Assembly: GCA_021812735.1 (NCBI GenBank)
Contig: JAKAMV010000567.1
Span: forward strand, 1-6,867
Reading direction: 5' to 3'
Source of the DNA: Chloroflexota bacterium
Lineage (GTDB): Bacteria > Chloroflexota > Limnocylindria > Limnocylindrales > CSP1-4
Length of the DNA stretch: 6,867 nucleotides
The notes beneath the pieces were generated by a model. It had not been told where the DNA came from, did no database searches, and worked only from the letters and a program-made list of their open reading frames with translations. This document shows positions 1-5,254 of this stretch, piece after piece (within the stretch, counting starts at the first letter, position 1; each line of letters begins with the position of its first letter). The position numbers and the translations under genes were made by a program.

Positions 1-1
1 C

Positions 2-850
2 CCGAGGATCGCGCTGGTCGGGGTCGTGGCCGCGCCTGCCAGGCCCGTCGGCCGCCATGCCGTTCCGACGCCCACCCCCGTCGCGACGCTGGCGGCAGAG
101 CTGGGCGTGGGTCCGGTCCTGGTGCCGGAGCGCCTGCGGGCCGCGGAATCCGTCGGATCGGTCCTGGCGCTCGAGCCCGTGCTCGCGGTGCTCGCCGACT
201 ACGGCCAGCTCGTGCCGCCTGCGCTGCTCGACCTGCCCCACGGGGCGCTGAACCTCCACCCGTCGGCGCTGCCGCGCTTCCGGGGCGCGTCGCCCGTCCC
301 CGCGACGATCGCGGCGGGCGATCGCGAGACCGCCGTCAGCCTCATGCGCATGGACGCTGGCCTGGACACCGGCCCGCTGGTGGCCCAGGTGCGCGTCCCG
401 CTGGCCGGGGACGAGACAGCGCCGGACCTGGAGGCCCGGCTGGCCGAGGTGGCAGCGGACCTCCTCTGCCGGGTGCTGGGCGACTGGCTTGACGGGGTGC
501 TGCCCGAGCATCCGCAGGCGTCCGACGGCGCCTCGCTGACCCGTCCCCTGCGCCGGGCCGACGGTCGCCTCGACCCGCGTCGGCCCGCCGCCGACCTAGC
601 GCGGCTGGTCCGTGCCTACCAGCCGTGGCCCGGCACCTACGCGGAGGTCGATGGCGAGCGCCTCGTGGTGAGCGCGGCCCGCGTGGCCGCCGCCGCCCCG
701 GGTGATGTCCCCGGAGCCCTGGTCCGAGAGGCCGGCGCGCCCGCGCTCGCGACGGTGTCCGGGCGGCTCGTCCTGGAGCGGGTCACGCCAGCCGGCAGGC
801 GCCCGATGGCGGGCTCGGACTGGCTCCGCGGCCGACGGGCGGGCTCCTGA
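2..850 (+). CDS. fmt: Methionyl-tRNA formyltransferase, 5'-truncated by window edge
   Basis: Transfers a formyl group from 10-formyltetrahydrofolate to Met-tRNA(fMet), making the cytoplasmic initiator tRNA. The reading frame is open from base 2, and the residues before the GTG at 26 (PRIALVGV) align with the beta strand near the family N-terminus. That GTG is therefore internal, and about 20-25 residues lie outside the window. The catalytic triad is visible: Asn and His in NLHPSALPRFRG (bases about 251-286) and Asp in MDAGLDTGPL (about 350-379). Their spacing matches E. coli Asn106/His108/Asp144. The C-terminal OB-like domain begins near LTRPLRRADGRLD, has the typical YQPWPGTY motif, and ends with PAGRRPMAGSDWLRG. 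Stop is TGA at 848. No frameshift is seen. It is followed after 46 nt by rlmN, an order common in bacteria, although the intervening rsmB gene found in many genomes is absent. Confidence 0.95.
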   Translation, partial: PRIALVGVVAAPARPVGRHAVPTPTPVATLAAELGVGPVLVPERLRAAESVGSVLALEPVLAVLADYGQLVPPALLDLPHGALNLHPSALPRFRGASPVPATIAAGDRETAVSLMRMDAGLDTGPLVAQVRVPLAGDETAPDLEARLAEVAADLLCRVLGDWLDGVLPEHPQASDGASLTRPLRRADGRLDPRRPAADLARLVRAYQPWPGTYAEVDGERLVVSAARVAAAAPGDVPGALVREAGAPALATVSGRLVLERVTPAGRRPMAGSDWLRGRRAGS

Positions 851-879
851 CGTCCGGCTCGGCCCGTTGTCGCCGTCCG

Positions 880-888
880 TGCCAGAAT
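880..888 (+). promoter_or_regulatory. Possible extended -10 element of rlmN (leaderless start)
   Basis: TGC followed by CAGAAT resembles an extended -10 (TGN plus TATAAT, four of six matches). It ends 8 nt before the rlmN ATG at 897, so a transcript from it would start at or next to the start codon. No Shine-Dalgarno sequence is visible before that ATG, which fits leaderless translation. There is no convincing -35. In such GC-rich DNA one weak match can be chance. Confidence 0.25.
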
Positions 889-896
889 CGGCGGCG

Positions 897-2150
897 ATGA
901 CCGTCCCGATTGCTGACCTCGCCCCGTTCTTCGGCCTCCGGCCGGCTCCGTCCGCCACGCGCCCGCGCGACCCGCGCCCCGGGATCTCGGGGCTGACGCC
1001 CGACGAGGTCCTGGCGTGGGCGGGCGAGCACGGCCTGCCCGCCTATCGGGCGCGCCAGGTGCTCGACGCCGTGTGGCGGGGGCGGCAGGCGTCGTTCGAT
1101 GAGGTGCGCACGCTGCCGGCCGGCCTGCGGGACCAGCTCGCGGAGGCGTTCCGCTTCGACACCGCGGGCGAGGCCGAGGTCCGCCTCGCTGACGGCGGCC
1201 TGACCGAGAAGGGCGTGCACCGCCTGTCGGACGGCCTGCTCGTGGAATCGGTCCTGATGCACTACCCGGCGCGCACGGACGCTCGCGAGCGGCACTCGCT
1301 GTGCGTCAGCTCGCAGGCCGGGTGCGCGGTCGGCTGCCCGTTCTGCGCCACCGGCGAGCTGGGCATGGAGCGAGACCTGGAGACCGCCGAGATCGTGGAC
1401 CAGGTCCGCCACGCTCAGCGCCGCCTGGCCGCCGACGGCAAGCACCTGACCCACGTGGTGTTCATGGGCATGGGCGAGCCGCTGATGAACCTGGACCGCG
1501 TGCTGGGCGCGATCGAGGCTCTCAAGGACCCCGCCCGCTTCGGCCTCGGCGCACGGCACATCACCGTCAGCACGTCGGGTGTCGTGCCCGGCATCCGGCG
1601 ACTCACCGCCCTGGCGCCGCAGATCACCCTGGCGATCTCGCTCCATGCCGCCCGCAACGCCCTGCGCGACGTGCTGGTGCCGCTCAACCGGCGCTGGCCG
1701 GTGGAGGAGGTTGCGGCCGCCGCCCGCGAGTACGCCTCGGCGACGGGCCGGCGGGTGACGTACGAGCTCACGATGATCGACGCCATCAACGACACCGACG
1801 CCGATGCGGACGCCCTGGCGGACCTGCTGCGCGGGAATCTGGCGCACGTGAACCTGATTCCCATGAACCAGGTGGCGCACACGCCCTGGACCGGCTCCCC
1901 GCTGCCGGTGGTCGAGCGGTTCGCGGACCGTCTGCGCGCCGCCGGCGTCGCCACCACGATCCGGTTCAACCGCGGGACCGAGGTCGGGGCGGCCTGCGGC
2001 CAGCTCGCCGCCGAGCACGCGGGTCGCCCCGCCCCGGCCGTGGTGCAGCGGCGGCGCGAGCGGATCGTGGCGCAGTCAGCCGCTGCCCTCCGCGGCGAGC
2101 GGAGCGCGGAGCCTGCACCGGAGCTCGCCGGCGGCGAGGAGGGGTCGTGA
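897..2150 (+). CDS. rlmN: Dual-specificity 23S rRNA/tRNA adenine C2-methyltransferase RlmN
   Basis: Radical-SAM enzyme that methylates C2 of A2503 in 23S rRNA and A37 in some tRNAs. The chosen ATG at 897 gives 417 aa. The frame stays open upstream to 702, but that stretch overlaps fmt and is not family-like. Residues about 31-90 form the N-terminal HhH-like accessory domain. The 4Fe-4S motif CX3CX2C is C143, C147, C150 within SSQAGCAVGCPFCATG. The second conserved cysteine is C136 and the methyl-carrying cysteine is C367 in GAACGQL. Their spacing matches E. coli C118/C125/C129/C132 and C355. SAM-binding motifs include GMGEP (191-195), STSG, SLHA (248-251) and PMNQV. Residues after 370 form a charged, Ala/Glu-rich tail of about 45 aa, longer than usual; its last codons carry the ribosome binding site of rpe. 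The stop overlaps the rpe start (GTGA). Cfr is an alternative in this superfamily, but length and motif context favour RlmN. Confidence 0.96.
   Translation: MTVPIADLAPFFGLRPAPSATRPRDPRPGISGLTPDEVLAWAGEHGLPAYRARQVLDAVWRGRQASFDEVRTLPAGLRDQLAEAFRFDTAGEAEVRLADGGLTEKGVHRLSDGLLVESVLMHYPARTDARERHSLCVSSQAGCAVGCPFCATGELGMERDLETAEIVDQVRHAQRRLAADGKHLTHVVFMGMGEPLMNLDRVLGAIEALKDPARFGLGARHITVSTSGVVPGIRRLTALAPQITLAISLHAARNALRDVLVPLNRRWPVEEVAAAAREYASATGRRVTYELTMIDAINDTDADADALADLLRGNLAHVNLIPMNQVAHTPWTGSPLPVVERFADRLRAAGVATTIRFNRGTEVGAACGQLAAEHAGRPAPAVVQRRRERIVAQSAAALRGERSAEPAPELAGGEEGS
2137..2142 (+). promoter_or_regulatory. Shine-Dalgarno of rpe
   Basis: AGGAGG, extended by two more G, lies 4 nt before the GTG at 2147 and inside the final rlmN codons. 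It is the clearest ribosome binding site in the left block and is the main reason for choosing GTG 2147 over the later GTG 2225. Confidence 0.6.
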
Positions 2151-2896
2151 CCCCGCGGGCGGGCTCCGGGATCCCCGCCGCTGCCGACCGAGGGCATCGG
2201 CCGGGACGCCGCCCGCACGTCCTGGTGGCGGCCAGCATCCTGGACGCGGACCTCGCCGCGCTGGGCGATGCGGTCCGCCGGGCGGAGGCCGCGGGCGCGG
2301 ACCGCATCCACCTCGACGTGATGGACGGCCACTTCGTGCCCAACCTGACGTTCGGCTGGAAGACGATCGAGGCCCTGCGCCGGGTCACGGCGCTGCCGTT
2401 CGACGCTCACCTGATGATCGCCGAGCCGGGCCGCTGGACCGAGCAGTTCCTCGACGCAGGCTGCGACTCGATCACGTTCCACGTGGAGGTGGCGGCGCCG
2501 CAGATCGCGCCGGCGCTGGCGCGGATCCGCGAGGCGGGCCGGGCCGCCGGCCTGTCAGTGAAGCCCGCGACGCCGCTCGCCGCGCTGGACGCCTACCGCG
2601 ACCTGCTCGACATCGTGCTCGTCATGACCGTGGAGCCGGGCTTCGGCGGCCAGCGGTTCATGGCCGACGTGGCGGACGCCAAGCTGCTGGCGGCGCGCGC
2701 GTGGCTGGCGGCGGACGGCGCTGGCGAGGTGCAGGTGGACGGCGGGGGGCGGTCCGCCACGGCGGAGGCGATCGGCCGCGGCGGGACCGACGTCATCGTG
2801 TCCGGCTCGGCGCTGTACCGCGCCGACGACATGGCGGCCGAGGTCGCCCGCATCCGCGAGATCGCCAGCGCGGCGCGTGCCGCGACGCTCCGGTAG
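2147..2896 (+). CDS. rpe: Ribulose-phosphate 3-epimerase
   Basis: Interconverts D-ribulose 5-phosphate and D-xylulose 5-phosphate in the cytoplasmic pentose phosphate pathway (or Calvin cycle). The TIM-barrel protein is 249 aa from GTG 2147. Family residues are all present: S30 in AASIL, metal ligands H55 and D57 in HLDVMDGHFVPN, H88 in DAHLMI, and the catalytic D198 in VQVDGG. The phosphate-binding segments VEPGFGGQ (162-169) and VSGSALY are also intact. The homologous barrel starts near residue 25, so about 22 residues are an unusual N-terminal extension (Arg/Pro/Gly-rich). The GTG at 2225 would remove the first strand, so if 2147 is wrong the true start is a non-standard codon between them. 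It overlaps rlmN by 4 nt and is 6 nt from dtd, so coupling within one transcript is likely. In B. subtilis prpC-prkC-rsgA lie between rlmN and rpe; here nothing does. Confidence 0.95.
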   Translation: MTPRAGSGIPAAADRGHRPGRRPHVLVAASILDADLAALGDAVRRAEAAGADRIHLDVMDGHFVPNLTFGWKTIEALRRVTALPFDAHLMIAEPGRWTEQFLDAGCDSITFHVEVAAPQIAPALARIREAGRAAGLSVKPATPLAALDAYRDLLDIVLVMTVEPGFGGQRFMADVADAKLLAARAWLAADGAGEVQVDGGGRSATAEAIGRGGTDVIVSGSALYRADDMAAEVARIREIASAARAATLR

Positions 2897-2902
2897 CGCG
2901 GC

Positions 2903-3349
2903 GTGCGGGCGCTCCTGCAGCGGGTCACCCGCGCCGAGGTCAGGGTGGGGGAGCGGTCGGTCGGCGCGATCGGGCCCGGCCTGCTGGTGCTGCTCGGGGT
3001 CGGCCACGGCGACGACGCGGCGACGGCCGACGCCCTCGCGCGACGGGTGTGCGAGCTGCGCATCTTCGAGGACGACGAGGGCCGGACGAACCGCTCCATC
3101 CTCGACGTGGGCGGCGAGGCGCTGGTGGTCAGCCAGTTCACGCTCTACGCCGACACCCGGCGCGGCCGGCGGCCGGGGTTCACGGACGCCGCGGCGCCGG
3201 ACATCGCGATCGGCCTGTGGCGGCGGGTCGCGGCGGGCATCGAGGCGCAGGGCGTGCGGACCGCGCTGGGCGAGTTCGGGGCGGAGATGGCGGTCGAGCT
3301 CGTCAACGACGGGCCGTTCACCATCTGGCTGGACACCGCCGACCGATGA
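2903..3349 (+). CDS. dtd: D-aminoacyl-tRNA deacylase
   Basis: Hydrolyses D-aminoacyl-tRNAs (D-Tyr and others) and mischarged Gly-tRNA(Ala), recycling tRNA and keeping D-amino acids and errors out of proteins. At 148 aa it has the normal family length. The N-terminus MRALLQRVTRAEV is canonical and fixes the GTG start, although no Shine-Dalgarno sequence is visible. The two active-site motifs are intact: SQFTL (77-81, with the catalytic Thr80) followed by YADTRRGRRPGF, and the C-terminal NDGPFT (135-140), whose cis Gly-Pro pair provides chiral discrimination. It begins 6 nt after the rpe stop, and its own stop overlaps the next ATG (ATGA), so it sits in the middle of a coupled string. dtd is often next to relA/spoT or translation genes; next to rpe it is less usual. 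No anomaly in composition is seen. Confidence 0.96.
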   Translation: MRALLQRVTRAEVRVGERSVGAIGPGLLVLLGVGHGDDAATADALARRVCELRIFEDDEGRTNRSILDVGGEALVVSQFTLYADTRRGRRPGFTDAAAPDIAIGLWRRVAAGIEAQGVRTALGEFGAEMAVELVNDGPFTIWLDTADR

Positions 3350-4344
3350 TCTGGCGGAGGCGCCTGCCGGCCATCGGCGTGGTCGCGGCCCTCGTCGCCG
3401 GAGGGTGCAGCGCGGTCGGGCCGACACCGCTGGCGGCCTCGCCCTCGGCCTCCGCCAGCGTCCCGGCGGTTCCGGTGCCGTCGCCTGCCGCCTCGGGTGC
3501 CGCCGCGCCGCCGGGCGCGTCCGCGGGCCCAGTCCCAAGCCCGGCAGCGGCCCGTGCCGGCTTCGCCCACATCTACCTGGTCGTCCTCGAGAACCAGGAG
3601 TACGGCAGCATCGTGGGCAGCGCGGACGCGCCGTACCTCAACGGGCTGATCGCCCGGTACGGGCTCGCCACGGCGATGTACGGGGTGACGCACCCGTCGG
3701 AGCCCAACTACATCGCGCTGGTCTCGGGCGACACGCAGGGCGTCCGCGACGACGGGGTCCACGACCTGAGCGCGCCCAGCGTGTTCGACCAGGTCGAGGC
3801 GGCGGGCCGGACCTGGCGGGTGTACGCGCAGGGCTACCCGGGCGCGTGCTACGCGGCGGCCACGGCACCCCCGGTCGTGGACGGGCCCGGCCAGGCCGGG
3901 GAGTACGTGCGCAAGCATGACCCGGCGATCAGCTTCACCTCGATCAGTCGCAGCCCGTCGCGCTGCGCGGACATCGTGGGCCTAGCCGGGTTCAACCCCG
4001 CGGCGGCGGACTTGGAGCTGATCATCCCGAACCAGGTCAACGACATGCACAGCTCGTCGGTGCGGACGGGCGACCAGTTCCTGGCGGCGTTCCTGCCGTC
4101 GATTCTCACGAGCCCGGCGTTCGCGGCCGGCTCGCTGCTGATCGTCACGTTTGACGAGGGCACCACGGACGACCACGGCGGCGGCCACATCGCGACGCTG
4201 CTGGCCACGCCGGGCATGGAGCCCGGGACCCGGTTCGCCGCGACCGCGAACCACGCCTCGGTGCTCCGAACCGTCGAGGACGCCTGGGGGATGCCGCCGC
4301 TGGGCTCGGCCGCTGCCGCCAGCCCGCTCCCGGTCACGCCCTAA
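3346..4344 (+). CDS. Putative lipoprotein, SapM-like acid phosphatase/phosphoesterase
   Basis: The predicted product is a 332-aa exported phosphatase of the phosphoesterase family (Pfam PF04185, alkaline phosphatase fold). An Arg-rich n-region (RRR at 4-6), a hydrophobic core and AGGC form a lipoprotein-type signal with Cys21 as probable lipidation site; RRRL is also weakly Tat-like. Residues 22-70 are a Pro/Ala/Ser linker, typical of surface tethers. The catalytic domain shows LVVLENQEY (metal ligands E82/N83), THPSEPNY (S118 likely nucleophile), KHDP, IPNQVNDMH (228-235), VTFDEG (D270/E271) and NHASVL (H303). From memory, these follow mycobacterial SapM, a secreted phosphatidylinositol 3-phosphatase, in the same order. 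C168 and C207 could form a disulfide. The substrate is unknown; phosphate scavenging is the simplest inference. The ATG overlaps the dtd stop (ATGA) and no Shine-Dalgarno is visible, so coupled translation is likely. It is the last gene of the block. Confidence 0.88.
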   Translation: MIWRRRLPAIGVVAALVAGGCSAVGPTPLAASPSASASVPAVPVPSPAASGAAAPPGASAGPVPSPAAARAGFAHIYLVVLENQEYGSIVGSADAPYLNGLIARYGLATAMYGVTHPSEPNYIALVSGDTQGVRDDGVHDLSAPSVFDQVEAAGRTWRVYAQGYPGACYAAATAPPVVDGPGQAGEYVRKHDPAISFTSISRSPSRCADIVGLAGFNPAAADLELIIPNQVNDMHSSSVRTGDQFLAAFLPSILTSPAFAAGSLLIVTFDEGTTDDHGGGHIATLLATPGMEPGTRFAATANHASVLRTVEDAWGMPPLGSAAAASPLPVTP

Positions 4345-4352
4345 CGGAGCCG

Positions 4353-4375
4353 CCGGCCGGCGCCTTCCGGGCCGG
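4353..4375 (+). terminator. GC-rich hairpin after the phosphatase gene
   Basis: CCGGCCGG (4353-4360) pairs with CC (4367-4368) and GGCCGG (4370-4375) around a 6-nt loop with one bulged G. It begins 9 nt after the stop of the phosphatase gene. No T-run follows on the + strand, so intrinsic termination would be weak; it may protect the 3' end or assist factor-dependent termination. Confidence 0.3.
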
Positions 4376-4410
4376 ATGCCCCGGCGCGCCGCTTGCATCG
4401 GCACTGGGCG

Positions 4411-4446
4411 CGCACGAAGAAGCCGGCCGCGACATCCGCGACCGGC
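4411..4446 (-). terminator. Probable intrinsic terminator of rpmB
   Basis: Read on the minus strand, GCCGGTCGCG, loop GATGT, CGCGGCCGGC forms a 10-bp stem with one G-U wobble (bases 4422-4446). It is followed at once by TTCTTCG. It starts 23 nt beyond the rpmB stop. The wobble becomes a C/A mismatch when read as + strand RNA and no T-run follows there, so the structure is oriented for the leftward transcript. The T-tract is short and interrupted. Confidence 0.55.
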
Positions 4447-4469
4447 CCCGTGCGCCCCGGAGAGGTGGG

Positions 4470-4667
4470 CTAGCGGGCGCTCTTCGTCTGCGTGCGCCGA
4501 CAGCGCGTGCAGGCGAGCACCTTCTCGGTGCCGCCGGCTTTCGCGACGATCGTGAGCTGGAGGTTCGGCTGGTAGCGGCGATGGGCGCGGACGCGGTTCA
4601 TTCCCGACGACTGGGGGTTGAACCCGCCAATCGACGCCTTGCCGCAGATGGCGCAGGCTCGAGCCAT
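4470..4667 (-). CDS. rpmB: 50S ribosomal protein L28, zinc-binding form
   Basis: Structural protein of the large ribosomal subunit. The 65-aa length is normal for bacterial L28. It begins MARACAICGK, and the conserved segments GFNPQSSGMNRVRAHRRYQPN and the basic tail are typical. Two CxxC pairs (C5/C8 and C53/C56) mark the zinc-ribbon C+ form. The frame continues upstream to 4844, but the ATG at 4667 gives the family N-terminus, and GAGGAA (+ strand 4679-4684) sits 11 nt before it as a weak Shine-Dalgarno. The gene runs opposite to both neighbours: convergent with the phosphatase gene and divergent from the Asp23-family gene. The latter is the same inverted arrangement as rpmB-yloU in Bacillus. 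The Gln/Thr-rich C-terminal end (TQTKSAR) is unremarkable. Confidence 0.96.
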   Translation of the reverse strand: MARACAICGKASIGGFNPQSSGMNRVRAHRRYQPNLQLTIVAKAGGTEKVLACTRCRRTQTKSAR

Positions 4668-4708
4668 GGTCGTGTAGGTTCCTCGGAATGGGCGGACAAA
4701 CCGGACTC

Positions 4709-4726
4709 CGCCGGTGATGGCCGGCG
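4709..4726 (-). promoter_or_regulatory. Small hairpin in the rpmB 5' leader
   Basis: CGCCGG and CCGGCG form a perfect 6-bp stem around a 6-nt loop (4715-4720), 42 nt upstream of the rpmB ATG and inside the inferred leader. It could be part of an autogenous control site, as many ribosomal protein genes have, but it matches no motif I recognise and short GC hairpins are common here. Confidence 0.2.
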
Positions 4727-4813
4727 CAAACGGGGTGGTATCGTAGCACACGCCCTCGGGGGAGCACCCCGTTGGCGACCCGAACGGGCCCGAACGTGTC
4801 GGCCCGCGCTCGC

Positions 4814-4820
4814 GAGGAGG
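4814..4820 (+). promoter_or_regulatory. Possible Shine-Dalgarno deciding the Asp23-family start
   Basis: GAGGAGG lies 11 nt before GTG 4832. The spacing is long, but this is the best ribosome-binding match near the gene. The competing upstream start, TTG 4772, has a poorer G-rich tract (around 4758-4764). Confidence 0.4.
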
Positions 4821-4831
4821 ACGTCGCCCGC

Positions 4832-5254
4832 GTGACCGCCGCACCGATCCCCGGCCGCTCGCTGGTGACCAAGCGTGCCGTGCGAGAGCTGGTCCGGACC
4901 GCCGTCCTGTCGGTCTACGGCGTCTCCGGCTTCGCCGGCGGAGGCCGGGTCGGGCGTCTGCTCGACCGGGCAGGGTTCGGCAATCCCGGCTGCCGCGTCA
5001 CGCTGGAACCCGCGCTGGCCGTGGACCTGAACCTGCTCGTCGCCTATGGCCTGCCCGTCGCCGAGGTCGCCCGCCAGGTGGAGTCCGCCGTCCGCTACAC
5101 CCTCGGCCACGCCGTCGGCCAGGGGCCGGAGCGCGTGTCGATCCGCATCGGCCGCCTCCGCCACGAGCACGGCATCGCGCCGTTCCGAGACGCCCCCGCC
5201 ACCTCGGAGCCCGGACCCGCAGACCTCGCCGCGAGCGGGTCGGACGTCGCCTGA
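4832..5254 (+). CDS. Asp23/Gls24 (YloU, DUF322) family protein
   Basis: Small cytoplasmic protein of the Asp23/Gls24 family (PF03780). The family is linked to cell-envelope stress and, next to FakA-type kinases, to lipid metabolism, but its biochemical role is not settled. From GTG 4832 it has 140 aa. TTG 4772 would add 20 residues with a poor family match and GTG 4796 adds 12. The domain runs from about residue 9 (GRSLVTKRAVRELV, then SVYGVSGFAGG) through the conserved strand ALAVDLNLLVAYGLPVAEVARQV to VSIRIGRLR near residue 115. A 30-residue acidic/Ala-rich tail follows. There is no membrane segment or signal peptide. A Gly/Arg-rich insertion, GGGRVGRLLDRAGFGNPG, lies between the first helix and the strand region. 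Its TGA overlaps the ATG of the kinase gene by one base, so the two are co-translated. This is the same gene pair as yloU-yloV. Confidence 0.85.
   Translation: MTAAPIPGRSLVTKRAVRELVRTAVLSVYGVSGFAGGGRVGRLLDRAGFGNPGCRVTLEPALAVDLNLLVAYGLPVAEVARQVESAVRYTLGHAVGQGPERVSIRIGRLRHEHGIAPFRDAPATSEPGPADLAASGSDVA

Larger units (their letters stand above)
4668..4831. promoter_or_regulatory. Divergent intergenic region between rpmB and the Asp23-family gene
   Basis: This 164-nt stretch (104 nt if the rightward gene starts at TTG 4772) must drive two opposite transcripts. It is visibly less GC-rich in parts (for example GGCGCAAACGGGG and TGGTATCGTAGC) than the flanking genes. TATCGT at 4739-4744 is a possible -10 for the right gene, and the overlapping TACGAT (minus strand, 4745-4740) is a possible -10 for rpmB, giving a leader of about 65 nt. 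No clear -35 was found for either. Confidence 0.35.

Noticed and set aside
702..896. Upstream extension of RlmN by 65 residues
   Set aside because: It overlaps the conserved end of fmt, is Arg/Pro/Ser-rich and unlike any RlmN N-terminus; ATG 897 gives a typical protein.
783..2018. 411-codon minus-strand frame opposite rlmN
   Set aside because: Low-complexity Arg/Gly/Ala/His translation with no motifs, lying fully over a well-supported radical-SAM gene.
2555..3538. Long minus-strand frame opposite rpe and dtd
   Set aside because: Same GC-driven shadow effect; it spans two real genes and has no family-like segment or plausible ribosome binding site.
4377..4555. Rightward open frame through the convergent gap and rpmB
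   Set aside because: Only an Arg/Pro/Ala-rich shadow of rpmB and the terminator region; no start signal or homology seen.
4345..4831. Riboswitch, T-box, tRNA or small RNA in the two intergenic regions
   Set aside because: No conserved riboswitch core, cloverleaf or T-box sequence was recognised; only short GC hairpins are present.
4668..4844. Upstream extension of L28 by 59 residues
   Set aside because: L28 starts at MARACAICGK in the family pattern, the extension would cover the divergent promoter region and the Asp23 gene start, and its sequence is not protein-like.
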